NCBI RefSeq assembly: GCF_022869865.1
Contig: NZ_CP094984.1
Location: 2,790,001-2,854,000 of the forward strand
Source of the DNA: Arthrobacter zhangbolii
GTDB taxonomy: Bacteria; Actinomycetota; Actinomycetes; Actinomycetales; Micrococcaceae
DNA length: 64,000 bases
Reading direction: 5' to 3'
Positions 9,535 through 17,176 of this stretch are shown here, in pieces; within the stretch, counting starts at the first letter, position 1, and each line of letters opens with the position of its first letter. A model generated the notes under the pieces. That model was not told the origin of the DNA. It saw only the letters and a program-made list of their open reading frames with translations, and ran no database searches. A program made the translations under genes and the position numbers.

Positions 9535-10608
9535 CTAGAGTGAGCAGTTCACCAGAACCGGTTCAGGATGCAGCCGGATACCAAAGGACTTCTCCACGCC
9601 GTCGGCCACGGCCCGGGCAACGGCCAGCAGGTCCCCCGCGGAGGCTGTGCCCCGGTTGGTGACGGCCAGTGTGTGCTTGGTGGACAGTGAGGCGCGTCCT
9701 CCGGTGCCGTCTTCCGGTGCCAGGCCAAAGCCTTTCCGGAAACCGGCGTGGCTGATCAGCCAGGCCGCGCTGAGCTTCACCCGGCCGGGTTCCTCCACCG
9801 GGTACCGCGGCGCGTCCTCTGGCAGCCGGTCAGCCGTTTCCGCGTCGACAATCGGGTTGGTGAAGAAGGAACCGGTGCTGTAGGTATCCGGGTCGGAGGC
9901 ATCCAGCACCATGCCCTTGCCCGCCCGCAGCCGCAGCACCTCCCGGCGCACGTCCACGGCGTCGGCGGATTCACCTATTCCGACGCCCAGTGCCCGGGCC
10001 AGCTCGGCGTACCGCACCGGAGCGCTGGTGTGGCCTTCGGTCAGGACAAACTCCACACTGAGCACCACATAGCGCGGCGAGCCGTTGACGGTGCTGCGCT
10101 TGAGCAGCGAGTCCCGGTACCCGAACTCCAGTGCGGCGTTGCTGAACTCCACCACGGTGCGTTCGGTCCGGTCCCAGGCACGCACCAATCGGATGGACTG
10201 GGACACATCGGCGCCGTAGGCACCCACGTTCTGCACCGGCGTCGCGCCGGCGAGCCCGGGAATTCCGGAAAGGGCCTCGAGACCGGAGCAGCCCTCAGCC
10301 AGGGTGTACGCCACCAGTTCGTCCCACGGCTGTCCGGCTTCGGCCCGCAGGACGGCCTGGCCGCCGCCGGTGCGGGTGATCTGCAGGCCGCGGGTGGCAA
10401 TACGGATCACGGCGCCGTCGAAGCCCTCATCAGAGATCAGCAGGTTGGAGCCGCCGCCGATGATCAGCAGGGGCTCGCGGGCCTCGTCCGCAGCGCGGAT
10501 GGCGATGATCAGTTCGTCTTCGGTCTCCGCTTCGAGGTAGCGGCTGGCGGGTCCGCCCACGCGGGCGGTCGTCAGGGACGCCAGCGGCATCCGGGTCAGT
10601 GCAGTCAC
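9535..10608 (-). CDS. murB: UDP-N-acetylenolpyruvoylglucosamine reductase
   Basis: The 357-residue flavoenzyme completes UDP-N-acetylmuramate synthesis in the cytoplasm, at the start of peptidoglycan assembly. It shows the FAD-binding LIIGGGSNLLISDEGFDG, GIPGLAGATPVQNVGAYG, YRDSLLKRS and the late GSFFTNPIV. Its GTG start overlaps the stop of the upstream MaoC gene (GTGA), so translation is probably coupled. The length matches type I actinobacterial MurB (about 345-365). Confidence 0.95.
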   Translation of the reverse strand: MTALTRMPLASLTTARVGGPASRYLEAETEDELIIAIRAADEAREPLLIIGGGSNLLISDEGFDGAVIRIATRGLQITRTGGGQAVLRAEAGQPWDELVAYTLAEGCSGLEALSGIPGLAGATPVQNVGAYGADVSQSIRLVRAWDRTERTVVEFSNAALEFGYRDSLLKRSTVNGSPRYVVLSVEFVLTEGHTSAPVRYAELARALGVGIGESADAVDVRREVLRLRAGKGMVLDASDPDTYSTGSFFTNPIVDAETADRLPEDAPRYPVEEPGRVKLSAAWLISHAGFRKGFGLAPEDGTGGRASLSTKHTLAVTNRGTASAGDLLAVARAVADGVEKSFGIRLHPEPVLVNCSL

Positions 10609-11036
10609 CAGATCCGCACCACTGCCTGGGCCTTGACCAGCACTTTCTGGCCGTTGAAGGTCACCGTCAGGTCTACCCGGGCGGTGGAATTGTCCAGGTC
10701 AATGGCACCAATGACGCCGGTGACGTTCACTGCGGCACCGGGGGCGCCGTCGGTGTCCTCCACCGTAACGGGGCGCGTGAAGCGGGTCTGGTAATCAATC
10801 ACGGCTCCCGGATCGCCGATCCAGTCACTGACCATCTGCACGGCGGCACCCATGGTGAACATGCCGTGGGCGATCACGCCGGGCAGCTCCACCTGGCGGG
10901 CAAACCGCTCATTCCAGTGGATGGGGTTGAAGTCACCGGACGCACCGGCGTAGCGGACAAGGTCGGCGCGGGAAATCTCCAGCACTGCCGATCCGATTTC
11001 GGTGCCGGTGGAAAGCTCACTCAAGGCAATCGACAT
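10605..11036 (-). CDS. MaoC-like dehydratase (HadB-like)
   Basis: The 143-residue protein is a single hot-dog fold of the MaoC type. The hydratase motif is visible as YAGASGDFNPIHWNERFARQ, with Asp and His in catalytic positions, followed by IAHGMFTMGAAVQMV. Such proteins hydrate or dehydrate (3R)-hydroxyacyl thioesters. It follows a HadA-like gene by 5 bases. This pair resembles HadA/HadB of mycobacteria, which form the dehydratase of type II fatty acid synthesis. In a Micrococcaceae-like host without mycolic acids the substrate is unclear. It overlaps murB by 4 bases. Confidence 0.85.
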   Translation of the reverse strand: MSIALSELSTGTEIGSAVLEISRADLVRYAGASGDFNPIHWNERFARQVELPGVIAHGMFTMGAAVQMVSDWIGDPGAVIDYQTRFTRPVTVEDTDGAPGAAVNVTGVIGAIDLDNSTARVDLTVTFNGQKVLVKAQAVVRIW

Positions 11037-11041
11037 GTGGG

Positions 11042-11491
11042 TTACTTGCCCTCTCCGCGGACGAGGATGGATGAAAGGGTCGTGGCGACGCGTTCCCCGT
11101 CAGGTGTGGAAATCTCGGCACGGGTGCTGATCAGGGCGCCGTCGCCCATCGCCCGGACCGAATCGACGTGCAACTCTGCCACCAGTTCGTCTCCGGCCAC
11201 GATGGGACGGTGGTGGGTGAACCGCTGGTCGGCATGCACCACGCGGGAGAAGTCGATGCCCGCGTCGGGATCGGCCACCAGCCGGGCGTCTGCCCGCTGG
11301 GCCACAATGACGGCGAAGGTAGGCGGTGCCACGACGTCGGTGTACCCCAGTTCACGGGCACGGGCGACGTCGAAGTGCGCGGGATTGGTGGCTTTGACGG
11401 CAGCGGCGAACTCACGGATCTTCTCGCGGCCCACCTGGTATACCTCCCCTGCCGGGTAGGTGCGGCCCTGCAGGTCCGGGTTGATGCTCAT
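11042..11491 (-). CDS. MaoC N-terminal-type dehydratase subunit (HadA-like)
   Basis: The 149-residue protein belongs to the FAS1-like dehydratase / MaoC N-terminal family. It opens with GRTYPAGEVYQVGREKIREFAAAV, has ARELGYTDVVAPPTFAVIV and ends with a hot-dog beta layer. These subunits usually lack the complete catalytic pair and dimerise with a catalytic partner, here the gene immediately downstream. The start overlaps the stop of a small membrane protein gene by 4 bases (ATGA). Inferred role: one half of a heterodimeric (3R)-hydroxyacyl thioester dehydratase. Confidence 0.83.
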   Translation of the reverse strand: MSINPDLQGRTYPAGEVYQVGREKIREFAAAVKATNPAHFDVARARELGYTDVVAPPTFAVIVAQRADARLVADPDAGIDFSRVVHADQRFTHHRPIVAGDELVAELHVDSVRAMGDGALISTRAEISTPDGERVATTLSSILVRGEGK

Positions 11492-11718
11492 TTGGTTCCC
11501 TTGATTCGGCGGCGGGCGTCCCTGGCCCGCACCACCATACCGCTCAGGTGCGTGCTCAGTCCCACAACTATCAGCGGCAGGGCGATGTACATCATCACCT
11601 GGTTGTCCATGACGGCGCCCAGCAGCACCAGGAGCACCCCGGCACCGCTGATCGCCAGCGCGCTTACTACCAGTTTCCGATACAGGGGCGAGCCGGTTTC
11701 CCAGGGGGTATTTAGCAT
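11488..11718 (-). CDS. Small two-pass membrane protein
   Basis: With the ATG at 11718 the protein has 76 residues. It holds two hydrophobic segments (about residues 15-35 and 42-62) and a basic C-terminal tail ending ARDARRRIKGTK. A GTG at 11763 would add 15 residues. No family is recognised. It is the first gene of a minus-strand run whose members overlap by 4 bases or nearly touch (this gene, the HadA-like gene, the HadB-like gene, murB), which suggests one transcript. Confidence 0.68.
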   Translation of the reverse strand: MLNTPWETGSPLYRKLVVSALAISGAGVLLVLLGAVMDNQVMMYIALPLIVVGLSTHLSGMVVRARDARRRIKGTK

Positions 11719-11839
11719 GTCTTCAGAATACAGGGACGGGCGCCGCGGGCCGGAACGGGGCACCGGCTCCTGAGGCAGCCCCGCCCGGCGTCCGGCAGTG
11801 CGGCCCTGACGCAGGCCGCCCTGTTTTGCTTCCTGCCGG

Positions 11840-12790
11840 CTAAAACAGTGCCGTCTGCAACGCGGGCATGCGGGTGCGGTAGGCGCCCGTCTCCAGACGC
11901 CGGCCCTTCAGCCGGGACAGGTCCGCTGCGAAGAACCCGCTTTCGCCGTCCACCCGGACCAGGGCCGTGGACCCCAGGACCGCTTCAATGATCATGCCGT
12001 GCTCCCCGGCGCCGGGATCGGTGGGATAGGGCTCGCAGGGCGTCTCCAGCACGGTGGCGAACTGTGCAGGCGGCACCCACTGCTCCTCCACGGCGGAGAA
12101 CCCGTCCATTCCGGTGCTGTCGAGCGCCGCGCGCGCTGATTCGGAGGCCTCTGCATTGACGGCTTCCAGCGCGGTGACCGCCAGCGGCCGGGTCAGGGCT
12201 GCGGTTTTGGCGCCTGCACGGACGGCTTGGGGAAGCCCGGCCAGCGAGGTGACAGTGTCTTCGAGCACCCGCACGGTCAGTCCGTTAGCGGCGCGGGCCA
12301 CATAGGACGCACGGACGGCGCCCTGCTCAATGAGGCGCAGCTGCTTGCGCGGGTTCGCGGCTGTACCAACCTTCGTGGCCCCGTCAGCGAAAGTGGCCAC
12401 ATAAAGCCAGTGCGGCTGGTCGAGATAGCGGCGCAGTGGTTCAGGCAAGGTGGGCGAGCGGTGGCTGTTGTGGATGCCGCGGACCTCGTCGCGTGCAAAG
12501 CAGGGACCGCACTGGTAACCGCGCCCGGCCGCTGCCTGTGCCGGGCACGGAGTGTGGACCTGGACGCCGTCGCCGGTGACCTGCCAGAACCCGAGACAAA
12601 AACGCCCTGGGCTGTCCGGTCCGTTCAGGATCCGAAACCGCAGTTCGGTGCCCGGGTCCAGCCGCAGTGCGCGGGCTTCCCCGGCGGGGGTGTGCAGCGT
12701 CAGCCTGGCCCCGGAGGTGTCCCAGGCAGTGCCGGAGCAGAGGAACCTCCCTGCCGCGGAATCCTCCGCTGCCGGTTCTGCGTCAGTCAC
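11840..12790 (-). CDS. DUF2797 protein
   Basis: The 316-residue protein carries cysteine pairs consistent with a metal site (CLGFW near residue 86, then CP and QCGPCFARDE) and the segment HWLYVATFADGATKVGTAANPRKQLRLIEQGA, which looks like a GIY-YIG-related core. These are features of the DUF2797 family. The biochemical role is unknown; a nuclease-like or nucleic-acid role is inference only. I chose the GTG at 12790 because GGAGG lies 9 bases upstream (complement of 12800-12804); an upstream TTG at 12814 would include that ribosome site in the coding region. The gene is separated from the PfpI gene by a strong hairpin. Confidence 0.78.
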   Translation of the reverse strand: MTDAEPAAEDSAAGRFLCSGTAWDTSGARLTLHTPAGEARALRLDPGTELRFRILNGPDSPGRFCLGFWQVTGDGVQVHTPCPAQAAAGRGYQCGPCFARDEVRGIHNSHRSPTLPEPLRRYLDQPHWLYVATFADGATKVGTAANPRKQLRLIEQGAVRASYVARAANGLTVRVLEDTVTSLAGLPQAVRAGAKTAALTRPLAVTALEAVNAEASESARAALDSTGMDGFSAVEEQWVPPAQFATVLETPCEPYPTDPGAGEHGMIIEAVLGSTALVRVDGESGFFAADLSRLKGRRLETGAYRTRMPALQTALF

Positions 12791-12810
12791 GGGAAGAAGC
12801 CTCCGAAACG

Positions 12811-12852
12811 CCAAGGGGTGGGGTAACGATTTTCACGTTACCCCACCCTTGG
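12811..12852 (-). terminator. Hairpin terminator after the PfpI gene
   Basis: CCAAGGGGTGGGGTAACG pairs with CGTTACCCCACCCTTGG, with one bulged G and a 7-base loop (ATTTTCA). It lies just after the minus-strand PfpI gene and 20 bases upstream of the DUF2797 gene. The tail on the minus strand (CGTTTCGG) is only mildly U-rich. Confidence 0.65.
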
Positions 12853-12870
12853 CGGCGAACCGGCAGGCCG

Positions 12871-13437
12871 TTAGGCGTGCTGGCCCTCGTGCTCACCTTC
12901 GGCAATTTCCTCAACGAGCTTGTCGTTGAAGGCCGGGAGGTCGTCCGGGTTACGGCTGGTGACCAGACCCTGGTCCACCACCACTTCCTCGTCGCTCCAG
13001 TTGGCGCCTGCGTTCTTCAGGTCCGTGGCGAGCGTGTGGTAGGAGGTCATGTCGCGACCCTTGACCACATCCGCCTCGATCAGCAGCCAGGGACCGTGGC
13101 AGATGGAGGCCACCGGCTTGTGCGCTTCGAAGAAGGCTCGCGCAAACTTCTGGGCATCCTTGTCAACGCGCAGGAAGTCTGCGTTCACGACGCCGCCGGG
13201 AAGCACCAGTGCATCGAATTCCTCGGCCTTGGCATCGGCAACGTTGAGGTCAACCGTAAAGGTTTCGCCCTTGTCCACGCCGTCGAAGCCCTGGACCGTG
13301 TCCTGCTTGGGCGAGACGAGGACCGGCTGCCCGCCGGCGTCCTTCACGGCTTCCCACGGGCTGGTCAGCTCAATCTGCTCCACCCCGTCGGTGAGGAGGA
13401 AGGCGACCTTCTTGCCGGAAATATCGTGCTGTGCCAT
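12871..13437 (-). CDS. PfpI/DJ-1 family protein (type 1 glutamine amidotransferase-like)
   Basis: The 188-residue protein has the flavodoxin-like DJ-1/PfpI fold. The nucleophile elbow is ASICHGPWLLIEA with Cys113-His114, and Glu20 in LTDGVEQIELTSP occupies the usual partner position. Members are stress-linked deglycases, chaperones or weak peptidases; which one applies cannot be told here. A 25-base palindrome lies about 105 bases upstream of the start and is a candidate operator. The gene ends before a strong hairpin. Confidence 0.88.
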   Translation of the reverse strand: MAQHDISGKKVAFLLTDGVEQIELTSPWEAVKDAGGQPVLVSPKQDTVQGFDGVDKGETFTVDLNVADAKAEEFDALVLPGGVVNADFLRVDKDAQKFARAFFEAHKPVASICHGPWLLIEADVVKGRDMTSYHTLATDLKNAGANWSDEEVVVDQGLVTSRNPDDLPAFNDKLVEEIAEGEHEGQHA

Positions 13438-13541
13438 GGTGTGTCTCCGTTCATTCAGCCGCGCACCGTAGTGATCCGGTGGCAGCGGCGGTGCTTTACG
13501 GTTTCGGAAGCCCTGCGGCTTCCGCTGTCCCCACCCTATGA

Positions 13542-13566
13542 AAGGTTGCTGATAATCAGCAACCTT
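13542..13566. promoter_or_regulatory. 25-bp palindromic operator candidate
   Basis: AAGGTTGCTGAT at 13542-13553 and ATCAGCAACCTT at 13555-13566 are exact inverted copies around one base. It lies between the stop of the ParA-like gene and the start of the PfpI gene, both on the minus strand. There is no real uridine tract, so an operator is more likely than a terminator. Confidence 0.6.
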
Positions 13567-13617
13567 ATTTAGCTCTGGGAGAACTCTGCTGCTGCCGAAT
13601 CTGTCCGAAACGGCTGT

Positions 13618-15015
13618 TTACAACCCCTCGGCAACAGCAGCAGCTGCCGCCAGCCAGGCACGCTGGGCCGCCGGTTTCAGGGAATCGTAGCGGATCTGCC
13701 CCTTGCGCAGGGCCGGGTCATACGGGATGGTGACGGCGGCGCGGGCCAGCTCGCCAAACCCGTCAGCCACGCGCCGGGCCTGGCTGTCCGTCCCGTTCCG
13801 GTCCGACTGACTGACGATGACGACGGCGTTCCGCGCCAGTTCCGCATAGCGGCCGCCACGGGCTGCCAGGGCTTCAAGCAACAGTGCACCGGCCTCGGCA
13901 TGCTCCTCGACGGTGGTGGTTGCGATGACCAGTTGGTGCGTATGGTCGATCATTCGCAGCCACCGCTCGGCGCTTTCATCATTGCCGGAATCCACAATGT
14001 TCAGGCGGAAGTACTTGGAAGCGACTTCGTGCAAGGCATCGAAGTCCTCGGCAGTGATCTTTTGCTCCGAGGCCAGGACGTCCGGCTTGGACCGCAGGAC
14101 GTCGAACTTGTCCTCCACCTGATGATGGACAAAGCGTGCCAGGAGGGCGGACTGGGCCGACGGCGAGAGCAGATCGGCGGTTTGCGGCAGCAGGTCCATG
14201 ACCGTTGCTTCATGCGGGCCCTGCTCGGTACGCCAGCCCAGGGTGCCCCTGGTTTCATTGTTGTCCCAGGCCAGCACCGGGCCGCCGCCGTTGCGGGCGA
14301 ATACGGCAGCGAGCATAACCGTGCTGGGTGTTTTATTGGCCCCGCCCTTGCCGTTGACCACGGAGACGGTCCGGGGGCCGGGCCAGTGCTGGCTGACCGC
14401 CCGCATGTCCCGGCGTTCTGCGAGCTCGTCAGCCGAGGGGGCCACCCGCATGCCCAGGCCGGCCAGCAGACCGCGGAAACCCTTGGTCGCCGGGATGGCA
14501 GCGGGCTGCAGGTCCAGGAAGGACGCCCGGCGTCCCTCCCGGTGGCTGCGTTCAGTGCGCGCCTCCGCACGGCTGACCGGCTGGTGCGTTGTCTCCGCCG
14601 TTTCATCCGTCCAATCACCGGAGGCTGGCGGCTCTGCTTCACCCGCGGGGTAGGCGTCCCGCAGCGGATCGGGACTACGCCCTGCTTCGGGCAGACGCGC
14701 CGGTTCCGGCATGCCCGCCGGCAGGGGAGGCAGCACGGGCACCGATTCGACCGGGCTGACGCCTGCGCCCGCAAATCCCCCGGCATCCTTGCCGCCACCA
14801 ACGCCGTACGCCCCCACGCCGGCCAGGTTTCCACCCTCGAAATCGTCCACGCCGTCCCCCGCCGCCGCGTCTCGGCCTTCGAATGCTTCGCCGTCCCCGC
14901 CCTGGGGCGGTTGGTTCCACCACTCCGCACTGCTGTCCGTGACCGTCCGGGCACGCAGGCCGCGCCGGGTGGGCAGGTCATTCCCGTCGGCGGGATGGGG
15001 ATAATTCTCAGTCAT
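13618..15015 (-). CDS. ParA/MinD-like ATPase with altered P-loop
   Basis: From the ATG at 15015 the protein has 465 residues. The first 200 are acidic, Gly/Pro-rich and low in complexity. A ParA/MinD-like domain follows at about 215-460. The deviant Walker A is at residues 223-230, KGGANKTP, where the usual KGGxGKT glycine is Asn227; the next strand has LAWDNNETRGTLGWR, and NIVDSGND stands at the Walker B position. ParA-like proteins position DNA or protein cargo at the membrane or nucleoid. No parB gene or parS site is seen nearby. The long disordered N-terminus recalls MinD-like proteins associated with type VII secretion, but no ESX genes are in the window. Confidence 0.75.
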   Translation of the reverse strand: MTENYPHPADGNDLPTRRGLRARTVTDSSAEWWNQPPQGGDGEAFEGRDAAAGDGVDDFEGGNLAGVGAYGVGGGKDAGGFAGAGVSPVESVPVLPPLPAGMPEPARLPEAGRSPDPLRDAYPAGEAEPPASGDWTDETAETTHQPVSRAEARTERSHREGRRASFLDLQPAAIPATKGFRGLLAGLGMRVAPSADELAERRDMRAVSQHWPGPRTVSVVNGKGGANKTPSTVMLAAVFARNGGGPVLAWDNNETRGTLGWRTEQGPHEATVMDLLPQTADLLSPSAQSALLARFVHHQVEDKFDVLRSKPDVLASEQKITAEDFDALHEVASKYFRLNIVDSGNDESAERWLRMIDHTHQLVIATTTVEEHAEAGALLLEALAARGGRYAELARNAVVIVSQSDRNGTDSQARRVADGFGELARAAVTIPYDPALRKGQIRYDSLKPAAQRAWLAAAAAVAEGL

Positions 15016-15082
15016 GGATGGTCTTCGTCTTTCGTTCCGTGGGGGTGGCGATTGATCTGGACGGGCCCGGCCCTGTGATCCA

Positions 15083-15118
15083 TTGTTTCCAATGTTTCGG
15101 ATGTTTCCAATGTATTGA
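15083..15118. repeat. Four 9-bp tandem repeats upstream of the ParA-like gene
   Basis: Four consecutive 9-base units (TTGTTTCCA, ATGTTTCGG, ATGTTTCCA, ATGTATTGA) lie 68-103 bases upstream of the ParA-like start. They are close enough to be a binding array for a regulator, possibly the ParA-like protein or a partner. The TGTTTC core also forms half of the ParB parS site, but no full parS is present. Confidence 0.6.
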
Positions 15119-15196
15119 GATGTGAGCACGGTGGTGGTGCTACAGGGCACGGGCCACCCGCACCGCAGGAAGCAGGCGTAATCCGGGCAAACAAAA

Positions 15197-15234
15197 AGGG
15201 CAGGCATGGAAGTTACAACTTCCATGCCTGCCCT
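15197..15234 (-). terminator. Strong terminator after tRNA-Met
   Basis: An 18-base stem (AGGGCAGGCATGGAAGTT and its exact complement) closes on a 2-base gap, so the true loop is slightly larger. On the minus strand it is followed by TTTTTGTTTG. It lies directly downstream of the minus-strand tRNA-Met gene. Confidence 0.88.
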
Positions 15235-15240
15235 GATGTG

Positions 15241-15314
15241 TAGCGGTGGGGAGGCTCGATCTCCCGACCTCACGATTATGAGTCGTGCGCTCTAACCAAC
15301 TGAGCTACACCGCC
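15241..15314 (-). tRNA. tRNA-Met (anticodon CAT), elongator type
   Basis: On the minus strand the cloverleaf reads GGCGGTG / TAGCTCAGTTGGTTAGAGC / CACGA-CTCATAA-TCGTG / AGGTC / GGGAG-ATCGAGC-CTCCC / CACCGCT-A. The anticodon is CAT. The anticodon stem lacks the three G:C pairs of initiator tRNA, so this is the elongator methionine tRNA; a lysidine-modified Ile tRNA is less likely. The first acceptor pair is G-U, and the T-loop starts with A rather than T. CCA is not encoded. A strong terminator follows. Confidence 0.93.
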
Positions 15315-15393
15315 ATAAATGAGTGAAGCCCGCGTCATCTAAAATGGCCTCTGCAAAACAAACAGCCTTAGCAACGCGGGCCCTCCCATTGAG

Positions 15394-15465
15394 AGCCCCG
15401 ACCGGGAATCGATCCCGGGACCTCCATCTTACCAAGATGGCGCTCTACCACTGAGCTATCGGGGC
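15394..15465 (-). tRNA. tRNA-Thr (anticodon GGT)
   Basis: The minus strand folds as GCCCCGA / TAGCTCAGTGGTAGAGC / CCATC-TTGGTAA-GATGG / AGGTC / CCGGG-ATCGATT-CCCGG / TCGGGGC-T, with anticodon GGT for threonine. It lies 79 bases upstream of tRNA-Met on the same strand; the two may share a transcript. CCA is not encoded. Confidence 0.95.
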
Positions 15466-15629
15466 AACGACATAAAACTCTACCAGCACTTTTCTGGAAG
15501 AAGAAATCGAAAACGACCAACGTGACAAGAGCCACTTCGGAGGCTGCTGCACCACCATTTCAAGCCTCTTGGAGGTAAACTGCAGGTCCGTTTTCTAAGT
15601 ATGCTTATGCTACGAGAAAGCGAGGGCAC

Positions 15630-17024
15630 GTGAACACAGTGCCGAACCACGGTTCAAAGGGCCTCTTCCTGGGCGGAAGATACCGACTCCTGAACCAGAT
15701 CGGGGCCGGTGCCATGGGCACCGTCCACCGCGCCCGGGACGAATTCCTTGGCCGCGACGTAGCGGTAAAGATCATCCGCCCCAAGGCAACCAGCGAATTG
15801 GATCTGCGGCGCAGCGATGCCGAGGCCAAAATCCTGGCGCGCCTGAACCACCACAGCCTTGTAACCCTGCTGGATGCAGGCTCCGACACCGCGGACCCCC
15901 GCCACCCGCTGATCTATCTGGTCATGGAACTCGTCCAGGGCCTGGATCTGCGGGACCGGCTTCGGCAGGGTCCCCTTCCGCGCCGCCAGGCAGCACTGAT
16001 CGGCTATGACCTGGCACTGGGCCTGGGCTACATCCACGGCAACAACGTGGTGCACCGGGATGTAAAGCCAGCGAACGTCATGCTGTTCGATTACGGCAGC
16101 GACGATGCCCGGATCCGTGCCAAGCTCACCGACTTCGGAGTTGCCCTGGTGGCAAACGAGCCGCAGCCCCAACACGGAACCTTCTCCGGCACAGCCGGGT
16201 TCATGAGCCCCGAGCAGGCCCGCGGCGAGGAAGCTGTCCCTGCCAGTGACGTGTATTCGCTGGGCCTCGTCCTGCTCCAGTGCCTGACTGGAAAGCCGGC
16301 CTTCCCCGGACCGGCCCTGGAAAGTGCCCTGGCACGGCTTCTGCGCGACCCGGAGATCCCCGCCGATCTCGGGGGCGACTGGGAGGGCCTGCTGCGTGCC
16401 ATGACCGCGCAGGACGCCACACAGCGGCCCAGCGCCCACGACGTCTCCCAGGTCCTGTATGACATGATCATCGCCGCGCGGGGACGGCACCGTGTTGCCC
16501 CGGAGCTGCTGCCGGCCAACGAGGCGCAGCGGATGGACGCGGTCCGCCGCTACGAGCTGCTGGACACTCCCCCGGATGGCGCCTTCGACCGGGTCACCGC
16601 GTTGGCCGCCAGGATATTCAACGTTCCGGTGGCGATTGTCAGTGTGGTGGACACGGACCGGATCTGGTTCAAGTCCCACCACGGCACGGAGGTCACCGAA
16701 ATCGGCAGGGACCCGGGGCTGTGTGCCTCCGCGATCCTCCAGGACGGTGTTTATGTGGTCGGCGATGCCCGGCAGGATCCCCGGACCCTGTCCAACCCCC
16801 TGGTTGCCGGCGAGTTCGGCCTGCAGTTTTACGCTGGCGTACCGCTGGAAACCAGTGACGGGTACAACCTGGGCACGTTCTGCATCCTGGACACCGAACC
16901 CCGCCGGTTCTCCGCCGAGGAGGCCGGTACGCTCGCGGACCTGGCGGCCATTGTCATGAATGATCTGGAACTGCGACTCGAGAGCCGCCGGGCGGTCCAC
17001 CCCGTGGAGCCCGCAGCCGGCTAG
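15630..17024 (+). CDS. Soluble Ser/Thr protein kinase with C-terminal GAF domain
   Basis: The 464-residue protein is a fusion. Residues about 17-280 are a Hanks-type kinase: glycine loop IGAGAMGTVHRARD, catalytic Lys47 in VAVKII, HRDVKPANV with Asp144, DFG at 168-170, and GTAGFMSPEQARG. Residues about 300-450 are a GAF-type sensor (RYELLDTPPDGAFDRVTALA, VSVVDTDRIWFKSHHG, GVPLETSDGYNLGTFCILD). No membrane segment or PASTA repeats are present, so it is cytosolic and unlike PknB. The GAF domain probably binds a small ligand that controls the kinase; this is inference. It starts with GTG at 15630 after GAGGG. A strong terminator follows. Confidence 0.9.
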   Translation: MNTVPNHGSKGLFLGGRYRLLNQIGAGAMGTVHRARDEFLGRDVAVKIIRPKATSELDLRRSDAEAKILARLNHHSLVTLLDAGSDTADPRHPLIYLVMELVQGLDLRDRLRQGPLPRRQAALIGYDLALGLGYIHGNNVVHRDVKPANVMLFDYGSDDARIRAKLTDFGVALVANEPQPQHGTFSGTAGFMSPEQARGEEAVPASDVYSLGLVLLQCLTGKPAFPGPALESALARLLRDPEIPADLGGDWEGLLRAMTAQDATQRPSAHDVSQVLYDMIIAARGRHRVAPELLPANEAQRMDAVRRYELLDTPPDGAFDRVTALAARIFNVPVAIVSVVDTDRIWFKSHHGTEVTEIGRDPGLCASAILQDGVYVVGDARQDPRTLSNPLVAGEFGLQFYAGVPLETSDGYNLGTFCILDTEPRRFSAEEAGTLADLAAIVMNDLELRLESRRAVHPVEPAAG

Positions 17025-17085
17025 CCGTACAACGGGTAGCCACGCAGCGGGCACCGGCCGCACCCTGCACGGAAGCAGATACGCA

Positions 17086-17120
17086 GGAAGGGCGCCTCCC
17101 GAAGCGGGAGGCGCCCTTCC
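17086..17120 (+). terminator. Terminator after the kinase gene
   Basis: A perfect 15-base stem (GGAAGGGCGCCTCCC and its complement) encloses a 5-base loop GAAGC and is followed by TTGTTTG. It separates the kinase gene from the convergent RNA helicase gene. Confidence 0.9.
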
Positions 17121-17176
17121 TTGTTTGTCCGGCCTACTGTCCGGACCGGCGCCGGAGTCCCGGCGCCGGGTGTTTC

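Noticed and set aside
12667-13572. 301-residue plus-strand frame over the PfpI gene
   Set aside because: It covers two minus-strand genes and a terminator, and its sequence has no coherent domain.
15083-15118. parS site
   Set aside because: The units share TGTTTC with parS but lack the palindromic ACGTGAAACA half, so they are not ParB sites.
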